DNA of 64,000 nt from Streptomyces violaceusniger Tu 4113 (GCF_000147815.2 NC_015957.1:9982001-10046000); one strand, 5' to 3'; counted from the stretch's first letter, positions 1-9,158 are shown. The notes: generated from the letters alone by a model not told the origin. Translations and numbers: made by a program.

Positions 1-470
1 AGGCACCAGCCCCGGACTCGGGCCTGGGCGTCAGGCTCCGGGTCCGGCTCGGCCATCAGCCTCCGGGGCGAGCCCAGGCACCAGCCCCGGACTCGGGCCA
101 GGGCACCAGGCTCCGGCGGGCCTGGGCGTCAGGCTCCGGCGGGCCCGGGGGTCAGGCTCGGTGGCTGGGCCCAGGCATCGGGCTGCGGGCTGCGGGCTGC
201 GGGCTGCGGGCTGCGGGCTGCGAAATGGACGTCCACCCCCACGGGGCTAGGCACCACCGGGGCACAACGTGCCGCCGTACGGCCGACGCGGAACGGCCCA
301 GCGCCGCACTGCCCGGCACCGCACAGCCCAGCGCCGCACGACCCGGCACCGTACCGTCCAGCACCCCACGGCCCAGCGCCGTACAGCTCGGCGCCGCACG
401 ACCCGGCACCGTACCGTCCAGCACCCCACGGCCCAGCGCCGTACAGCTCGGCGCCGTACGCCTCACGCCG
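1..470. repeat. GC-rich tandem repeat tract downstream of icmB
   Basis: No gene is supported here. A degenerate unit beginning aggcaccagccccggactc occurs at 1 and again at about 76. The heptamer gggctgc is repeated about six times near 180-220. A 60-bp unit is repeated exactly at 331-390 and 391-450 and starts a third time at 451, and a related 30-bp piece lies at 301-330. The tract ends at the icmB stop codon. The repeat length is a multiple of three and the composition is very GC-rich, so several frames stay open by chance. Confidence 0.8.
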
Positions 471-480
471 AACCGGCAGG

Positions 481-891
481 TCAGGCGGCTACCGGGCGGA
501 CGTTTTCGCGTACCCACTCCACGATGGACGTCGTCGTCGCGCCCGGGGTGAAGATCTCCGCGACGCCCTGCTCCTTGAGCGGGCGGATGTCCGCCTCGGG
601 GATGATCCCGCCGCCGAAGACCTTGATGTCCTCCGCCTCGCGCTCCCGCAGCAGCTCCAGCACCTTGGCGAACAGGGTCATATGGGCACCGGACAGGATG
701 GACAGCCCGATCGCGTCGGCGTCCTCCTGGATGGCGGTGTCGACGATCTGCTCGGGCGTCTGGTGGAGCCCGGTGTAGATGACCTCCATGCCCGCGTCGC
801 GCAGCGCCCGCGCGATCACCTTCGCCCCACGGTCATGGCCGTCCAGCCCCGGCTTGGCCACCACCACACGGATCGGACCGGTCACACCCAT
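481..891 (-). CDS. icmB: Isobutyryl-CoA mutase small (B12-binding) subunit
   Basis: The protein has 136 residues, the length known for streptomycete IcmB. It is a stand-alone cobalamin-binding domain of the methylmalonyl-CoA mutase type. The B12 signature is visible near the N-terminus as [10 protein letters not shown], where D-x-H-x-x-G supplies the histidine that ligates cobalt. Later come LSILSGAH and GGGIIPEAD, the usual loops around the nucleotide tail. IcmB pairs with the large subunit IcmA to interconvert isobutyryl-CoA and n-butyryl-CoA; IcmA is not in this window. I chose the ATG at 891 because GGAGG lies about six bases upstream; the frame stays open to 963 without a better site. 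A small mutase subunit of unknown partner is the alternative. Confidence 0.85.
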   Translation of the reverse strand: MGVTGPIRVVVAKPGLDGHDRGAKVIARALRDAGMEVIYTGLHQTPEQIVDTAIQEDADAIGLSILSGAHMTLFAKVLELLREREAEDIKVFGGGIIPEADIRPLKEQGVAEIFTPGATTTSIVEWVRENVRPVAA

Positions 892-1421
892 CGCAGCCTC
901 CAAGCTCTTCAAGCCCTTCGAGCCATCGCCCGCATCGACGTGAACGAACGTTATCCCCAGCATCCCCTACCCGGCAGTTTCGCGGCGCGCCGCGAGGGGG
1001 AAATTACACGTGGGACACGTTCACTGAAGGCCGCACCCGTACCCGCATCCGCATCCGCGCACGCCGCGCATCCACCGCGCGGACGCCGCATACGCTTCGG
1101 GCCGGCCACACCAGGGGAGCCGCAGCGGGGACCGTCGCACCGCGCAGCGCCGTCGAGAGCCGCATGGCGCCGCGGTGCGACGGGCGGTCCTGCGTCATGC
1201 GGTCACAGCGCGCCTTCCCCATGCGGTGCCGGAGGACATCGGGCCACCGCACGGCCGAAGCCGCCCTGACCAAGCGCCCTGACCGGCGCCCTGCCCCGGG
1301 CTCATGACCGGGGCTCATGACCACGGCCGAAGCACGCCCGAAGCGACCGGCTGCCCATGAGGGCATACGGGGGGAGCCGCCAGCCGCCTCCTGTGCGCCG
1401 CATTGCGGGAGGTCGGCCGCC
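892..1421. other. 530-bp intergenic region between divergent genes
   Basis: This lies between the divergent starts of icmB and the lipase gene, so it must hold both promoters. I see no supported gene. An acgtgggacacgt-like imperfect palindrome lies near 1009-1021 and the tract around 1035-1090 is rich in simple CGCATCC-like repeats. No convincing -10/-35 pair stands out. Confidence 0.5.
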
Positions 1422-2216
1422 ATGGGCCTCGTACAGATCCGGCAGCTCCGGGCCATCGCCCTCGACCTGGCACTGCTCGCCGGGCATCTGCTGCTCTACC
1501 CGACCGGGCTGCGCCAGGAGCGCCCGCCCGCTCCGCCGCCGCCCGGCGCGGCGGCGCGCCTGCCCACGGACGGCCGGGCCCATCGGCCCGTCCTGCTTCT
1601 CCACGGCTTCATCGACAACCGGTCCGTCTTCGTACCGCTGCGCCGCTCGCTCGGCCGCCACGGCCGGCTGCACATCGAGGCGCTCAACTACTCGCCGCTG
1701 CTGTGCGATCTGCGCACCGCCGCCGCGCTGCTCGGCCGCCATGTCGAGGAGGTCTGCGCCCGCACCGGCCATGGCCAGGTGGATGTCATCGGGCACAGCC
1801 TGGGCGGTCTGATCGCCCGTTACTACGTCCAGCGTCTTGGCGGGGACGCCCGCGTCCACACCCTGGTGACGCTCGGCACCCCGCACAGCGGCACCCGTAT
1901 CGCGCCCTTGTTGTCCGCACATCCACTCGTGCGCCAGATGTGCCCGGACTCCGAGGTGATAACGGAGTTGCGGCAACCTGCCCCTGATTGCCGTACGCGT
2001 TTCATCGCTTTCTGGAGCGATGTGGATCAGTTGATGATCCCGGCGGAGACGGCCCGGATAGACCATCCGGATGTGATCTCCCAGAACATCCGCGTCAACG
2101 GAATCGGACATCTCGCCCTGGCGGTGCATTCCTCCGTGGCCGTACGGATCCGCGAGGCCCTGGATGCCGCCGACGAGGCGCCGACTGACGCCTCCGGCAC
2201 GGTCTCGGTGGCATGA
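1422..2216 (+). CDS. Alpha/beta-fold triacylglycerol lipase/esterase
   Basis: The 264-residue protein begins with a hydrophobic stretch (ALDLALLAGHLLLYP) that could be a membrane anchor or signal, then a proline-rich linker. The lipase core starts with VLLLHGFIDN (oxyanion loop, about residue 57). The nucleophile elbow is GHSLGG with serine near residue 123. TLGTPHSGT follows, as in LipA/EstA-like lipases. The final conserved histidine is probably in GIGHLAL. Such enzymes hydrolyse acylglycerols or other esters, usually outside the cytoplasm. The start at 1422 has GGGAGG eight bases upstream; a longer reading from 1317 has no good ribosome site. The natural substrate is unknown. Confidence 0.75.
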   Translation: MGLVQIRQLRAIALDLALLAGHLLLYPTGLRQERPPAPPPPGAAARLPTDGRAHRPVLLLHGFIDNRSVFVPLRRSLGRHGRLHIEALNYSPLLCDLRTAAALLGRHVEEVCARTGHGQVDVIGHSLGGLIARYYVQRLGGDARVHTLVTLGTPHSGTRIAPLLSAHPLVRQMCPDSEVITELRQPAPDCRTRFIAFWSDVDQLMIPAETARIDHPDVISQNIRVNGIGHLALAVHSSVAVRIREALDAADEAPTDASGTVSVA

Positions 2217-2375
2217 GTCGAGGGACTGCCGAACGGCGGTACAAGGCCCTCTCCCGGTAGTTCAGCAGGCCCGAAATTGCCGAACGCCAATCGAACACCC
2301 GGCCAAGGAACTGCGTACAGTCAACCGAAAGACGGCCAAATGCCCTTTGCCGTACTGCTCAAAAGTCACGGAAGA

Positions 2376-2405
2376 TTGTCGCTGCCGCGTACCGCCGGGT
2401 ACAGT
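2376..2405 (+). promoter_or_regulatory. Possible promoter of the M23 peptidase gene
   Basis: TTGTCG at 2376-2381 and TACAGT at 2400-2405 are separated by 18 bases, about 45 bases before the chosen GTG. This resembles a vegetative streptomycete promoter but is a weak match on sequence alone. Confidence 0.3.
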
Positions 2406-2448
2406 CGCCGCTAATTCTCCTGCAGCCGAGGCGAAAGAGAAGTTGGTG

Positions 2449-4170
2449 GTGAACGACCGTCACCCGTCGGGGGCCCCTCCGACCGTCCCCGCTCCTGACG
2501 CCTCGTATCCGTACGACGAGGCCTACGGCCAGCGACAGGACACAGCGCACGGCTACGCCGGGTATGACGGCTATTCCACCGGCAGCTTCGCCCACCTGGC
2601 CACGGCCTACGGCGACGGCGACCCGCTCTTCGGCACGCTCCCGGGCGCGTACGACGACGCGCAGGGCGCCCACAGCGGTCAGTACGACGCCTCGCAGTGG
2701 GGCGCCGTCGGCCAGCAGCAGACCGGGTCGTACGACACGGGCCACTACAACGCGGCCCAGTACGACGCCACTCATTACGACTCCGGCTCCTACGACACCA
2801 CCGCGATGTGGGCCGCCGCCGGGTATCACCTGCCGACCGGCATCCCCGCCCAGCAGGACGCCGAAACCGGCGCCCAGTGGGACATCGGCGCCTGGGACAC
2901 GGGCGCCACCGGCCACACCGAGATGCCGGGTCAGTGGGACCAGGGCGCGGGGTACGAGGCCGAGGCGTACACCTCGGGCGTGGACACCGGCCAGACCCAG
3001 TTCTGGGACACCTCCGCCTACGGGACCGTGGACGAGGCGCAGCACCACGACCACTCGGGGCCGGCCCAGCCGGGGTTCGACCACTCGGGCTTCGACCAGC
3101 AGGGCCTGGACCACCACCCCGGGCTCGACCAGACAGGGTTCGACCAGCACCAGCGCCAACCCGAGCACGAGCCGAACAGCTTCGAGCAGCCGAACGCCTT
3201 CGAGGCCAACGCCTTTGAGCAGACGGCCGCGTTCGACGAGACGGCCGCGTTCGAGCAGGCCACCGCCGCCGAGCAGACCGGCTCCTTCGAGCACACCGCC
3301 GTCTTCGACCCGGTCCACAACTCCGACCAGTCGTACGAGCCGGACCCCGAGGCGGAACCTGAACCCGAGGCGGCGGCCGTGCGGGAATCCGCCCCCTCCC
3401 CCCGCCGGGAGGCGAGCCGCGGTCGCCGCCGTACCCCCTCGCCCCGCCCCAAGCGCTCCGCGCTCCTCACCGTCGCCGTCCCCTCCGTCTGCGCCCTGGG
3501 CGTCACCGCTGTGGCCGCCGCCTCCGTCAGCGGCGTGGGAAGCGACAAGAAGGACGAGTCCACCACTCAGGCCGCCCCCGACACCGCGGCGGCCCCCGTG
3601 AAGCCCTCCGTGGCCAACAGCAAGCTGGACTCCCAGCTCGCCGGGGTCCGGGAGGGCGCCGACGACTTCCGCGACCGCGCCAGCCGCACCCAGGAGCGGA
3701 TCGACCTCCAGGCGCGTCAGGCCGTCGAGAAGAAGCGCAAGGCCGCCGAGGCGGCGCGCAAGGAGGCGCTGCGCCCGAAGTTCGCGCTGCCCGTCGCCCA
3801 GCACGGCCTGAGCGCCATGTTCGGCCAGGCCGGTATCAACTGGATGTCCGTGCACACCGGCATCGACTTCCCGGTGAGCTACGGCACGCCCGTGATGGCC
3901 GCCACCGACGGCACCGTGACGACGCAGTGGAACGACGCCTACGGCAACATGGTCCTCCTGACCAGCCCGGACGGCACGGAGACCTGGTACTGCCACCTCA
4001 GTAGCGCCAAGATCCGCTCCGGCACCGTCAAGGCCGGGGATACCATCGCGTACTCCGGGAACTCCGGTAACTCCACCGGCCCGCATCTGCACTTCGAGGT
4101 CCACCCCGGCGGTGGCTCGGCCATCGACCCGCTGCCCTGGCTGCGCGGCCAGGGCCTCGACCCGACCTGA
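2449..4170 (+). CDS. Membrane-anchored M23 family metallopeptidase with long low-complexity N-terminus
   Basis: The 573-residue protein has three parts. Residues 1 to about 330 are low complexity, with repeated Tyr/Asp/Gln and Phe-Glu/Asp-Gln units such as AFEQTAAFDETAAFEQ, ending in a basic patch. One membrane segment follows (about 340-362, ALLTVAVPSVCALGVTAV), then a charged helical linker. The C-terminal M23 (LytM/NlpD-type) peptidase carries HTGIDF (H and D zinc ligands) and HLHFEV (catalytic and ligand histidines), all intact. It should cleave peptidoglycan cross-bridges outside the membrane. The start is uncertain: I chose GTG 2449 because GAGAAG lies six bases upstream and the sequence before it does not look coding. 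Its neighbours include three other cell-wall enzymes. Confidence 0.8.
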   Translation: MNDRHPSGAPPTVPAPDASYPYDEAYGQRQDTAHGYAGYDGYSTGSFAHLATAYGDGDPLFGTLPGAYDDAQGAHSGQYDASQWGAVGQQQTGSYDTGHYNAAQYDATHYDSGSYDTTAMWAAAGYHLPTGIPAQQDAETGAQWDIGAWDTGATGHTEMPGQWDQGAGYEAEAYTSGVDTGQTQFWDTSAYGTVDEAQHHDHSGPAQPGFDHSGFDQQGLDHHPGLDQTGFDQHQRQPEHEPNSFEQPNAFEANAFEQTAAFDETAAFEQATAAEQTGSFEHTAVFDPVHNSDQSYEPDPEAEPEPEAAAVRESAPSPRREASRGRRRTPSPRPKRSALLTVAVPSVCALGVTAVAAASVSGVGSDKKDESTTQAAPDTAAAPVKPSVANSKLDSQLAGVREGADDFRDRASRTQERIDLQARQAVEKKRKAAEAARKEALRPKFALPVAQHGLSAMFGQAGINWMSVHTGIDFPVSYGTPVMAATDGTVTTQWNDAYGNMVLLTSPDGTETWYCHLSSAKIRSGTVKAGDTIAYSGNSGNSTGPHLHFEVHPGGGSAIDPLPWLRGQGLDPT

Positions 4171-4200
4171 CCGATCCGGGCCCCGGCCCCTGACCGCTCG

Positions 4201-4227
4201 CTGTAGCGCGCCACCGGCGCGCTACAG
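4201..4227. terminator. Bidirectional terminator hairpin
   Basis: Ctgtagcgcgc at 4201-4211 pairs perfectly with gcgcgctacag at 4217-4227, with one further C-G pair inside and a three-base loop. It lies between the converging M23 peptidase gene and pcrA. Confidence 0.7.
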
Positions 4228-4250
4228 CCTCAGCGCTCGGGCCGCTGCGG

Positions 4251-6725
4251 CTACAGCTTCTCCACCGGTGCGTACCGCAGCAGCAGCCGCTTCGGCTTCT
4301 CCTCGCCGAAGTCGATCGTCGCCTCCGCGTTGTCCCCGCTGCCCTTCACCGCCACCACCGTGCCGAGCCCGAACGAGTCATGGGTGACCCGGTCACCGAT
4401 GGCCAGCGCGACCACCGGACGCTCCGTGGCCCGCCGGGTCGCGAACCCGCTGCCCCCGGCGCGCGAACGCGACGACGACAGACCGGACGACAGCCCCGAC
4501 GGCGGGGTCGAGGCGATGCCGCCCATGGACGCCGACGGGGTGGCGGGCCCGGTGCGCCGCCACCGCACATACTGGTCCGGGATCTCCTCCAGGAAGCGGG
4601 ACGGCGGGTTGTACGCGGGCTGGCCCCATGCGCTGCGCATCGTCGAGCGGGTCAGATAGAGCCGCTCGCGGGCCCGGGTGATCCCCACATAGGCCAGCCG
4701 CCGCTCCTCCTCCAGCTCCTTGGTCTGGCCGAGCGCCCGCATATGCGGGAAGACGCCGTCCTCCATGCCGCTGAGGAAGACGACCGGGAACTCCAGGCCC
4801 TTCGCCGTGTGCAGCGTCATCAGTGTGATCACGCCGGAGCCATCGGTGTCCTCGTCGGGGATCTGGTCGGAGTCGGCGACGAGCGCGACCTGCTCCAGGA
4901 AGTCCGCGAGGGTGCCGGGGTTCTCCTCGCCGCGGTCCTGCTCGAACTCCAGGGCCACGGCGGCGAGCTCCTGCAGGTTCTCGATCCGGGTCTCGTCCTG
5001 CGGATCGGTGGACGCCTGGAGCTCGGCCAGATAGCCGGTGCGCTCCAGCACCGCCTCCAGGACGGTCGCCGGGCCCGCCCCGGACTCCACGATGGTGTGC
5101 AGCTCCTCCATGAGCGTGTTGAACCGCTTGACGGCGTTGGCCGAGCGGGCCGCCATGCCGTACGCGTCGTCGACCCGGCGCAGCGCCTGCGGGAAGGTGA
5201 TCTTCTCGCGCAGCGCCAGCGCGTCGATCATGGCCTCCGCGCGCTCCCCGATGCCGCGCTTGGGCACGTTCAGAATCCGGCGGAGCGGTACGGAGTCCTC
5301 GGGGTTGGCCAGCACCCGCAGATACGCGAGGACGTCCCGGACCTCCTTGCGCTCGTAGAAGCGCACACCGCCGACGACCTTGTACGGCAGCCCGACCCGG
5401 ATGAAGATCTCTTCGAAGACACGGGACTGGGCGTTGGTCCGGTAGAAGACCGCCACGTCACCGGCCTTGGCGTCGCCCGCGTCCGTGAGCCGGTCGATCT
5501 CGTCGGCGACGAACTGGGCCTCGTCGTGCTCGGTGTCGGCCACATAGCCGGTGATCTCGGTCCCGGCGCCGGCCTCGGTCCACAGGTTCTTCGGGCGGCG
5601 GTTCTCATTGCGCTCGATGACCGCGTTGGCCGCGCTCAGGATGGTCTGGGTGGAGCGGTAGTTCTGCTCGAGGAGAATCGTCCGCGCGGTGGGGTAGTCC
5701 TCCTCGAACTGGAGGATGTTACGGATCGTGGCGCCCCGGAAGGCGTAGATCGACTGGTCGGCGTCGCCCACCACGCACAGCTCGGCGGCCGTGGTCTCCT
5801 CGGTGTCCGTGCCCACCAGCTCGCGCACGAGGGTGTACTGCGCGTGGTTGGTGTCCTGGTACTCGTCCACCAGGACGTGCCGGAAGCGGCGGCGGTAGTG
5901 CTCGGCCACGTCCGGGAACGCCTGGAGCAGATTGACGGTGGTCATGATGATGTCGTCGAAGTCCAGTGCGTTGGCCTCGCGCAGCCTCGCCTGGTACATC
6001 GCGTACGCCTCGGCCAGCGTCTTCTCGAAACCGTCCGTGGCCTGTCCGGCGAAGGTCTCCTCGTCGATCAGCTCGTTCTTCAGGTTGGAGACCTTGGCAC
6101 TGAAGGACTTCGGCGGGAACCGCTTGGGGTCGAGATCCAGATCCCGGCAGACCAGCGACATCAGCCGCTTGGAGTCGGCGGCGTCGTAGATCGAGAACGA
6201 CGAGGTGAAGCCGAGCTTCTTCGACTCCCGGCGCAGGATGCGGACGCAGGCGCTGTGGAAGGTGGAGACCCACATGGCGTTCGCCCGCGGGCCGACGAGC
6301 TCCTCCACCCGCTCCTTCATCTCGCCCGCCGCCTTGTTGGTGAAGGTGATGGCGAGGATCTGGCCGGGGTGCGTGCCGCGGGCGCCGAGCAGATAGGCGA
6401 TGCGGTGGGTGAGCACCCGGGTCTTGCCGGAGCCGGCGCCCGCGACGATCAGCAGCGGCGAGCCGGTGTGCTCCACGGCGGCTCTCTGCTGCTCGTTCAA
6501 CCCGTCGAGCAGGGCGGACGGGTCCACGACGGGCCGCGGCGCGCCGTCCCGGTAGTGCGCCTCCCGGGGCACGGGCGCGTCGAAGCCGCCGCTGAAGAGG
6601 TGATGCGGCACGGCCTCGGCACCATCGGGGCCGGGGTGCGCCGAGTCCTCGGGCGGCGGTGGTGGCTCCTCGTTCGAAGGAGGCCCGAGGTCCGCCAGGA
6701 AGCTGTCGTCAAAGAGGCTGCTCAT
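4251..6725 (-). CDS. pcrA: ATP-dependent DNA helicase PcrA/UvrD
   Basis: This is an 824-residue superfamily 1A 3'-to-5' helicase. The first 75 residues are a streptomycete Pro/Glu-rich extension. Motif Q/I follows with GAGSGKT at 96-102, motif II DEYQDTNH, motif III VVGDADQSIYAFRGA, motif IV QNYRST, motif V TLHTAKGLEF and motif VI ITRARERLYL. The last 50 residues (GDRVTHDSFGLGTVV onward) form the Tudor-like domain that in PcrA/UvrD contacts RNA polymerase. It acts in nucleotide excision repair, replication restart and transcription-replication conflict resolution. The ATG at 6725 has GGGGAG only two bases upstream, but the protein begins as its relatives do. A 13-bp palindrome (cgaaacggtttcg, 6775-6787) lies 50 bases upstream and may be an operator. 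Confidence 0.95.
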   Translation of the reverse strand: MSSLFDDSFLADLGPPSNEEPPPPPEDSAHPGPDGAEAVPHHLFSGGFDAPVPREAHYRDGAPRPVVDPSALLDGLNEQQRAAVEHTGSPLLIVAGAGSGKTRVLTHRIAYLLGARGTHPGQILAITFTNKAAGEMKERVEELVGPRANAMWVSTFHSACVRILRRESKKLGFTSSFSIYDAADSKRLMSLVCRDLDLDPKRFPPKSFSAKVSNLKNELIDEETFAGQATDGFEKTLAEAYAMYQARLREANALDFDDIIMTTVNLLQAFPDVAEHYRRRFRHVLVDEYQDTNHAQYTLVRELVGTDTEETTAAELCVVGDADQSIYAFRGATIRNILQFEEDYPTARTILLEQNYRSTQTILSAANAVIERNENRRPKNLWTEAGAGTEITGYVADTEHDEAQFVADEIDRLTDAGDAKAGDVAVFYRTNAQSRVFEEIFIRVGLPYKVVGGVRFYERKEVRDVLAYLRVLANPEDSVPLRRILNVPKRGIGERAEAMIDALALREKITFPQALRRVDDAYGMAARSANAVKRFNTLMEELHTIVESGAGPATVLEAVLERTGYLAELQASTDPQDETRIENLQELAAVALEFEQDRGEENPGTLADFLEQVALVADSDQIPDEDTDGSGVITLMTLHTAKGLEFPVVFLSGMEDGVFPHMRALGQTKELEEERRLAYVGITRARERLYLTRSTMRSAWGQPAYNPPSRFLEEIPDQYVRWRRTGPATPSASMGGIASTPPSGLSSGLSSSRSRAGGSGFATRRATERPVVALAIGDRVTHDSFGLGTVVAVKGSGDNAEATIDFGEEKPKRLLLRYAPVEKL

Positions 6726-6884
6726 CGCTCCCCGAGTCTAGGCCGCCCCACTGACAGCCGATGCCCGAACATCACGAAACGGTTTCGGGCAAAACGGCCA
6801 CCAGTCTTCACAGGAGCCCCACGCGTTGGCTACCGTCCTGCGTCAGGCGGCCCGGAAGATCCGTCGGCGAACCACGTCGGCACG

Positions 6885-7060
6885 GGCGGCCTCCGCCGAG
6901 TCCGGCACCGCCGTAAGGCGCCCGGAGCCGGGGACCCGACAACGCAACACCGGGGTGAATCGGCCCGAAGCGGCGTGGCACGCAAGTGCCGCCCGAACAC
7001 GGCCGTAGGGCAACCTTCCGTACCGCCCGAACCCGACAGCTAACCCGGTAGGCGGTCCAC
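6885..7060 (+). promoter_or_regulatory. c-di-AMP riboswitch (ydaO-yuaA type)
   Basis: The leader carries the hallmark conserved blocks in order: GGAGCCGGGGACCC (6924-6937), CGGGGTGAATC (6951-6961), GTAGGGCAACCTTCC (7005-7019) and CCGAACCCGACAGCTAACC (about 7027-7045), then GGTAGGCGG. The closing helix can form between ccgcc at 6893-6897 and ggcgg at 7051-7055. This family binds cyclic di-AMP and in actinobacteria typically precedes cell-wall hydrolase genes, usually switching expression off at high ligand. It ends just before the Shine-Dalgarno of the downstream NlpC/P60 gene. Confidence 0.9.
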
Positions 7061-7076
7061 GGAAGGAGCGCCTCCC

Positions 7077-8237
7077 TTGGCGTCGCACCGCAAGCCGCGG
7101 AGCCGAATACCGGCCCCGCTCACCGGTCACGGCCGCCGTACGGCCGTCGGGTTCACCACGGCCGCCCTCGCCTCCGTCACCCTCCTCTCCCAGACGGCCA
7201 ACGCCGCGCCGGGCGACGACCCCAAGCCGGCCACCCAGTCGATCGACAAGGTCAAGGAGAAGGTCGACACCCTCTACCACCAGGCGGAGAGCGCCACCCA
7301 GCGCTACAACGGCGCCAAGGAGCGCGCCGATCAGCAGCGGGACAAGGTCGACAAGCTGCTGGACTCCGTCGCCCAGCGCACCGAGAAGCTCAACGAGGCG
7401 CGGCGCACGCTCGGCGCCTACGCCACCGCCCAGTACCGCGACGGCGGAATGGCCCGCTCCGCCGCGACCCTGCTGTTCTCCAACGATCCGCAGGACGTCT
7501 TCGACCAGTCGCATCTGATCGACCGGCTGACCGGTCGGCAGAAGCAGGCCGTCGACGACTTCCAGAAGCAGCAGGCGAGCGCCGCCAAGGAGCGCGGTAA
7601 GGCCAGCGAGAGCCTCGCCTCGCTGACCACGTCCCAGAAGCAGCTCAAGACCCAGAAGAAGACCGTCCAGGACAAGCTGACCGAGGCCCGGCGGCTGCTC
7701 GCGAATCTGACCGCCAAGGAGAAGGCGCGACTGGCGGCGATCGAGAAGAAGAAGGCGGAAGAGGCCCGCCGTAAGGCGGCCGCGCTCGCCGAGAAGCAGC
7801 GGCAGGAGGCCTCGCGCAAGAAGCAGCAGGAGCAGCAGAACGGGGACAGCGGCGCCGGTTCGACGACGCCCTCGACCCCCGCCAACAGCTCCAAGGCGGC
7901 CCAGGCCATCGCCTTCGCGAAGTCGCAGCTCGGCAAGCCGTATGTCTGGGGCGCGACCGGTCCCAGCTCCTTCGACTGCTCAGGGCTGACGCAGGCGGCC
8001 TGGAAGACGGCCGGGATCTCACTGCCGCGCACCACCTGGGACCAGGTGAAGGTCGGTACGCGCGTCTCGACGTCCGAACTCCAGCCGGGCGATCTGGTCT
8101 TCTTCTTCGACGACATCAGCCATGTCGGCCTCTACATCGGCGACGGGATGATGATCCACGCGCCGAAGCCGGGCGATGTGGTGAAGAAGGCGCCGGTCAC
8201 GGAGATGCCGATCTACGGGAGCGTGCGGCCCGCGTAG
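7077..8237 (+). CDS. Secreted NlpC/P60 peptidoglycan endopeptidase (c-di-AMP controlled)
   Basis: The 386-residue protein has a signal peptide (basic start, hydrophobic core near 25-40, cleavage near ANAAPG). A long coiled coil rich in Lys/Glu/Gln/Ala runs from about 55 to 255. A short Ser/Thr/Pro linker leads to a C-terminal NlpC/P60 domain. YVWGATGPSSFDCSGLTQ holds the catalytic cysteine near residue 300, and ISHVGLYIG supplies the histidine. It should cut the D-Glu to diamino-acid bond of stem peptides; the coiled coil resembles RipA/PcsB-type autoinhibition. Translation starts at TTG 7077 with GGAAGGAG eight bases upstream. The leader is a c-di-AMP riboswitch. A paralogue with the same start (MASHRKP) lies at 9969. 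Confidence 0.9.
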   Translation: MASHRKPRSRIPAPLTGHGRRTAVGFTTAALASVTLLSQTANAAPGDDPKPATQSIDKVKEKVDTLYHQAESATQRYNGAKERADQQRDKVDKLLDSVAQRTEKLNEARRTLGAYATAQYRDGGMARSAATLLFSNDPQDVFDQSHLIDRLTGRQKQAVDDFQKQQASAAKERGKASESLASLTTSQKQLKTQKKTVQDKLTEARRLLANLTAKEKARLAAIEKKKAEEARRKAAALAEKQRQEASRKKQQEQQNGDSGAGSTTPSTPANSSKAAQAIAFAKSQLGKPYVWGATGPSSFDCSGLTQAAWKTAGISLPRTTWDQVKVGTRVSTSELQPGDLVFFFDDISHVGLYIGDGMMIHAPKPGDVVKKAPVTEMPIYGSVRPA

Positions 8238-8286
8238 GGCATGGGGGTCGCGTAGGACGCGAGGGGGCCGTGCGGGCCCCTGGCGT

Positions 8287-8320
8287 GCCGCTGCCCGGGG
8301 TCGGGGCCCCGGGCAGCGGC
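8287..8320. terminator. Bidirectional terminator hairpin
   Basis: Gccgctgcccgggg (8287-8300) pairs perfectly over 14 bases with ccccgggcagcggc (8307-8320), with a six-base loop. It sits between the converging NlpC/P60 and L,D-transpeptidase genes. Confidence 0.8.
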
Positions 8321-8348
8321 ATCGTCACGTCATCGGCTCATGTGCCGT

Positions 8349-9158
8349 TCACGTGCCGGGCTTGCGCCCGTAGACGTACACGTCGTCGCCGTTCTTCAGC
8401 AGGCTCCAGTACTTCTTGGCCTCGCCCGTGCGCATGTTGACGCAGCCGTGGGAGCCGGGCGGGGACCATACGCTCCCGGCGATCGAGTGGAACGCCTGAC
8501 CGCCGTCGAAGAACTGGCTGTAGGGCATGGCGACCTTGTAGAGCGTCGACCAGTGGTCGATGTTCCGCCAGTAGATCTTCTTCAGCCCGGTGCGGGTCTC
8601 GAAGCCGTTCCGCCCGGACCGCACCGGCACCGGCCCGTAGACCAGCCGGGAGCCGTCCTGGACCCAGCTGAGCTGCCGGGTGAGGTCCACGCAGGCGATG
8701 CGGCCCTTGTTGGTCGGGCACTTCTTCGCCGCGTTCGGGTTGTGTCCGGCGGCCTTCTGGGTGTTGATCAGGCTCATCACGCCCCAGGTGATCGGGCCCG
8801 CGTAGCCGATCGTCGGGCTGATGCCGTGGTTGACCTGAAACTTCTGGATCGCGAGACAGTCCGCCCGCGACTGTCGCCCGTCCACCGGGCGGCCCAGGAA
8901 CCGCTCGGCCTGCCTCTGGTACGGCCCCACGCTGGTCGTGCACGACGACGCGGCCATGGTCGCCGGTGTCACCGACCCGGCCGACCTGCCCAGCGGCCGT
9001 GCCTGGGCCGGCCGTGCCTGGGCCGGCCGTGCCTGAGCCTGTGCCGGACCGGCGACGGCGACCGCGAGCGGCACCGTCATCCCCGCCAGCCCCAGCACGA
9101 GGCCCGCGCGCCGGCCACGCCGACCATGCCCGCTTCTGACTGCCCCCACTGTCCCCAT
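8349..9158 (-). CDS. L,D-transpeptidase (YkuD) with peptidoglycan-binding-like domain
   Basis: The 269-residue secreted protein has a signal peptide (basic residues, then GLVLGLAGMTVPLAVAVAG), then an AQARP repeat encoded by a 15-bp unit repeated three times near 8998-9040. A putative peptidoglycan-binding-like fold (AERFLGRPVDGRQSR to MSLINTQ) precedes the YkuD catalytic domain, which ends in SHGCVNMRTG with the nucleophilic cysteine and its conserved histidine. Such enzymes make 3-3 peptidoglycan cross-links or attach proteins to the wall. I chose ATG 9158 because AAAGGAG lies six bases upstream; the frame is open to 9263 but has no site there. Confidence 0.88.
   Translation of the reverse strand: MGTVGAVRSGHGRRGRRAGLVLGLAGMTVPLAVAVAGPAQAQARPAQARPAQARPLGRSAGSVTPATMAASSCTTSVGPYQRQAERFLGRPVDGRQSRADCLAIQKFQVNHGISPTIGYAGPITWGVMSLINTQKAAGHNPNAAKKCPTNKGRIACVDLTRQLSWVQDGSRLVYGPVPVRSGRNGFETRTGLKKIYWRNIDHWSTLYKVAMPYSQFFDGGQAFHSIAGSVWSPPGSHGCVNMRTGEAKKYWSLLKNGDDVYVYGRKPGT

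Noticed and set aside
331..450. Possible CRISPR-like array
   Set aside because: Copies are direct and contiguous without unique spacers, and no cas gene is present.
152..551. Overlapping repeat-coded frames beside icmB
   Set aside because: Open frames on both strands arise because the 60-bp repeat length is a multiple of three; there is no ribosome site.
2217..2448. c-di-AMP riboswitch before the M23 gene
   Set aside because: None of the family's conserved motifs are present.
6775..6787. 13-bp palindrome upstream of pcrA as an SOS box
   Set aside because: Cgaaacggtttcg does not match the TCGAAC-N4-GTTCGA pattern.
4380..7043. Long plus-strand open frame antisense to pcrA
   Set aside because: It is the complementary-strand shadow of pcrA, without motif or ribosome site.
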